From a virus, in IMG/VR virus record IMGVR_UViG_3300033981_001455, positions 1 through 31,296 of that record: a DNA stretch of 31,296 bases; one strand, given 5' to 3'. A program made the position numbers and the translations under genes. This document shows positions 29,475-31,296 of the stretch, one piece after another (positions within the stretch are counted from its first letter, which is position 1; each line of letters opens with the position of its first letter). A model generated the notes under the pieces. That model was not told the DNA's origin, did not search any database, and saw only the letters and a program-made list of their open reading frames with translations.

Positions 29475-29688
29475 GTGGGTGCGGACGGCGAGATCCATTG
29501 CAGTGACTGGGTTTTGAGCCGTCCTATCCCCGTCTGGTCCTACATAGGGTTTAAGAGTTTCCTAATCCCCCTCCTCCTCCCCCTCTTTATCCCATTTTAT
29601 TAAGAGGTTAGGACGGTAGGACGGTAGGACAAGACCAGTGGCCGCAAGGCGTCTCACCGTCCGAACCCCGCAAGCTGCGTTAGGACGC
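29466..29688. repeat. iteron-like 8-base repeats, possible replication origin
   Basis: TAGGACGG and its complement CCGTCCTA recur around the 253-base gap after the primase. Exact copies are CCGTCCTA at 29466-29473 and 29519-29526, and TAGGACGG at 29609-29616 and 29617-29624. Related copies are TGGTCCTA 29535-29542, TAGGACAA 29625-29632, CCGTCCGA 29657-29664 and TAGGACGC 29681-29688. Between the inverted clusters lies an AT-rich, pyrimidine-strand-biased tract (about 29555-29605). This is the arrangement expected of an origin or a multi-site operator. Confidence 0.55.
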
Positions 29689-29727
29689 CGCTTTTTGCCT
29701 ATGCTCCGCCTCGATTGGAACCACTGA

Positions 29728-30009
29728 ATGCCCGAAATCAAGATCAATGTCACCGCTGACGACCTGGCGCGGTTGAACGCTGAAGCAGCAGCACATGGAA
29801 TGCCGCGTGCGCATCTGATCCGGCAGCGTGCCTTGAGCGGTGGGGTTGTTGCAGGATTGACCACGGCGGCTTACCATGCTCTGGTGGCGGACGCCTGCGC
29901 CTTCATGCGTGGTGATCTGAACCGCCGACACGTTGAAACTCTCGTTGCATATGTCATCGCTCATTCACATTCCAGCCAAGCATCAACCGGTGATCAATCG
30001 GCTGCATGA
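29728..30009 (+). CDS. second ribbon-helix-helix-like protein
   Basis: 93 residues. The first 35 (E-I-K-I-N-V-T-A-D-D-L-A-R-L-N-A-E-A-A-A-H-G-M-P-R-A-H-L-I-R-Q-R-A-L) fit an RHH strand-helix-helix with a basic end. The remainder is helical, with H-V-E-T-L-V-A-Y-V-I-A-H-S-H. It lies directly after the iteron-like region and before the clamp gene, so it is the best candidate to bind those repeats. It could be a replication or partition regulator. The ATG at 29728 is the only sensible start. Confidence 0.65.
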   Translation: MPEIKINVTADDLARLNAEAAAHGMPRAHLIRQRALSGGVVAGLTTAAYHALVADACAFMRGDLNRRHVETLVAYVIAHSHSSQASTGDQSAA

Positions 30010-30013
30010 CACC

Positions 30014-30160
30014 ATGACCCAAGCAGTGGCGTACGCCGCAGCCATTGCCGACAACGCCATTGATGACGGCGTACCGCTACCCATGGAACTTGTGGATAGC
30101 TTCGCCGCTGATTACGAACGCATCATCACCAGCCTCGTCACTGCCGCCACCGTCAAATGA
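30014..30160 (+). CDS. small helical protein before the clamp gene
   Basis: 48 residues from the ATG at 30014, four bases after the RHH stop; a TTG at 29933 would overlap that gene. It is an Ala-rich helix (Q-A-V-A-Y-A-A-A-I-A-D-N-A-I-D-D-G) then P-L-P-M-E-L-V-D-S-F-A-A-D-Y-E-R-I-I-T-S-L-V. The stop overlaps the clamp ATG (ATGA). Unknown function. Confidence 0.5.
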   Translation: MTQAVAYAAAIADNAIDDGVPLPMELVDSFAADYERIITSLVTAATVK

Positions 30161-31197
30161 AAGCCGTCACCTGCCAAGCAGATCTTGATCACGCGCTGCG
30201 CACCATCGCGCCAGCCGTTGGCCATCGCAGCAGCCATCCGATCCTTGATTGCTGCCTGATCCAAGCCGCTGGTGGCGTCATGACCATCACCGGCTTCAAC
30301 CTTGACCTCGGCATCACCGTCACCATCCCAGCCGCAGTGGACACCGATGGCGCCGTAGCGCTGCCGTATCGGCTGCTGGCTGGCCTTGTGAGCCGCTTTG
30401 ACGGCGATGAGGCTCTGACCCTCGCAGATGGCGCTCTGACCGCCTCTGCGGGCTCATACGGCCTTGCAGCGGCTGATGCGGCGGATTACCCCGCGCTGCC
30501 GGTTGTGGACGCCGCTACGAGCGAGCTGCACCTATCCGCTGGTATCCGCGCCTGCATGGCAGCTGCCAGCACCGACGCCAGCAAGCAAATGCTCCAAGGC
30601 ATCCACCTCGGCAGTGGCCACATGGAGGCCACTGACGGGCACCGCCTCATGCGTTACGCCATTGACCTGCCAGATGGACTTGACCTCGTGCTGCCCGCCA
30701 GCACCATGCGCCTGCTGCAAGATCGCGTGGTCACCATTGCCGTTGCCAAAGGGCAAGCCGTGATCGACGCAGGTGACGGCATCACCATCTACAGCCGCAT
30801 CATGGACGGCACTTACCCAGACGTGGCCAAGCTGGTACCCGCTGAGTTCAAAAGCACCATCACCGCCGATCGTCGCCGACTGACCCGCGCCTTGGAGCGT
30901 GTCGCCATCATTGCCGATGCGCACAACTCCATTGTCAAGCTCACCGCCAGCGCCGGTGGACTTGCGATCACCGCTGAAGCTGATGCCAACAATGGCCGCG
31001 AGCTGTTAGCAGTGGAAGGCACCGCCAATGGCGCATGGGCGTTCAACGTCCACTACCTGCTAGACGGCATCAAGGCGTTCAAGCCCGCAGAAGCCATCAC
31101 GCTGCACGCCAATACGGCAACCACACCCGTCGTGTTGACACCTAGTGGCGTGGACGGTGTAACTTATCTAGTAATGCCTGTGCAAGTCCGCAACTAA
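30157..31197 (+). CDS. dnaN: DNA polymerase sliding clamp (DnaN-like)
   Basis: 346 residues, slightly shorter than host beta clamps. It has the three-domain pattern with clamp landmarks: G-F-N-L-D-L-G near residue 46, L-Q-G-I-H-L and A-T-D-G-H-R-L-M-R-Y in the middle, the interdomain G-T-Y-P-D-V, and the C-terminal Y-L-V-M-P-V-Q-V-R that forms the edge of the partner-binding pocket. It would encircle DNA and hold the host's DNA polymerase III on phage DNA, since no phage polymerase is seen. It is encoded with the RHH and small helical genes, coupled by ATGA. Confidence 0.9.
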   Translation: MKAVTCQADLDHALRTIAPAVGHRSSHPILDCCLIQAAGGVMTITGFNLDLGITVTIPAAVDTDGAVALPYRLLAGLVSRFDGDEALTLADGALTASAGSYGLAAADAADYPALPVVDAATSELHLSAGIRACMAAASTDASKQMLQGIHLGSGHMEATDGHRLMRYAIDLPDGLDLVLPASTMRLLQDRVVTIAVAKGQAVIDAGDGITIYSRIMDGTYPDVAKLVPAEFKSTITADRRRLTRALERVAIIADAHNSIVKLTASAGGLAITAEADANNGRELLAVEGTANGAWAFNVHYLLDGIKAFKPAEAITLHANTATTPVVLTPSGVDGVTYLVMPVQVRN

Positions 31198-31200
31198 TAC

Positions 31201-31296
31201 GTGGCAAAGAAGAGCACCAAGGATGAGATTCAGAACCGCGTCAACGTGGTTTATGACCTCATCCTGCGTGCTCACAGCCACCATCAGATCGTTCAA
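31201..31296 (+). CDS. partial gene, possible small terminase subunit
   Basis: A GTG at 31201, three bases after the clamp stop, opens a frame that runs off the window (32 residues seen). It begins A-K-K-S-T-K-D-E-I-Q-N-R-V-N-V-V-Y-D-L-I-L-R-A-H-S-H-H-Q-I-V-Q. The pattern R-V-x-x-V-Y-D-L-I-L-x-x-x-S-x-x-x-I-x-Q is that of N-terminal HTH regions of small terminases. If so, packaging and capsid genes follow and join to the tail genes at position 1. Confidence 0.5.
   Translation, partial: MAKKSTKDEIQNRVNVVYDLILRAHSHHQIVQ

Overview
This window is most of the genome of a tailed phage or prophage with a siphovirus-type tail (lambda/HK97-like morphogenesis). The host is probably a picocyanobacterium of the Synechococcus/Cyanobium type. 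That is an inference from protein families that I associate with cyanophages and cyanobacterial prophages: the fibre N- and C-terminal motifs, the 112-residue protein at 17547, a small membrane-HTH protein and a Dcd/SSB/RecT/RecE set, in a fairly GC-rich genome. No integrase, rRNA, tRNA, CRISPR array or insertion sequence is visible.

Layout. 30-9746 (+) is the tail module: a G/GT-type chaperone pair needing a +1/-2 frameshift, tape measure, L-like and K-like (NlpC/P60) tip-assembly proteins, a J-like central fibre, and then three small tail proteins, two of which look like tail-tube proteins. 9792-13676 (+) holds two cyanophage-style fibre proteins and small accessory genes. 13681-13791 is a run of three hairpins. 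13798-15619 (+) is lysis: two small membrane proteins, a two-domain endolysin (GH24 muramidase plus M15-type peptidase) and an HNH endonuclease.

15643-27215 (-) is one long leftward block of tightly overlapping genes. In transcription order it runs: SNF2-like helicase/DNA methyltransferase fusion, SF2 helicase, VRR-NUC nuclease, a structured ~230-nt non-coding stretch, small proteins including a secreted RlpA-like protein and a membrane-anchored HTH protein, RecE-like nuclease, ParB-like protein, RecT, HTH protein, SSB, a string of very small ORFs, dCTP deaminase, and finally a sigma-70-family factor.

27216-27282 is a divergent control region with a 36-bp inverted repeat beside a 45-residue ribbon-helix-helix protein. 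27417-31197 (+) carries a primase/VapE-type helicase, a 253-bp gap with repeats resembling origin iterons, an RHH protein and a beta sliding clamp. A gene resembling a small terminase starts at 31201 and runs off the end, so the missing part is probably terminase, portal and capsid, joining back to position 1.

Working model (inference): the divergent region at 27.2 kb drives replication genes rightward and recombination/metabolism genes leftward. The leftward block ends by making an alternative sigma factor, which could redirect host RNA polymerase to the rightward structural and lysis genes. The most interesting non-coding signals are the divergent palindrome (27231-27266), the iteron-like cluster (29466-29688), the twice-repeated promoter-like element (22262-22294 and 23119-23151), the structured region after its second copy, and the triple hairpin before the lysis genes.
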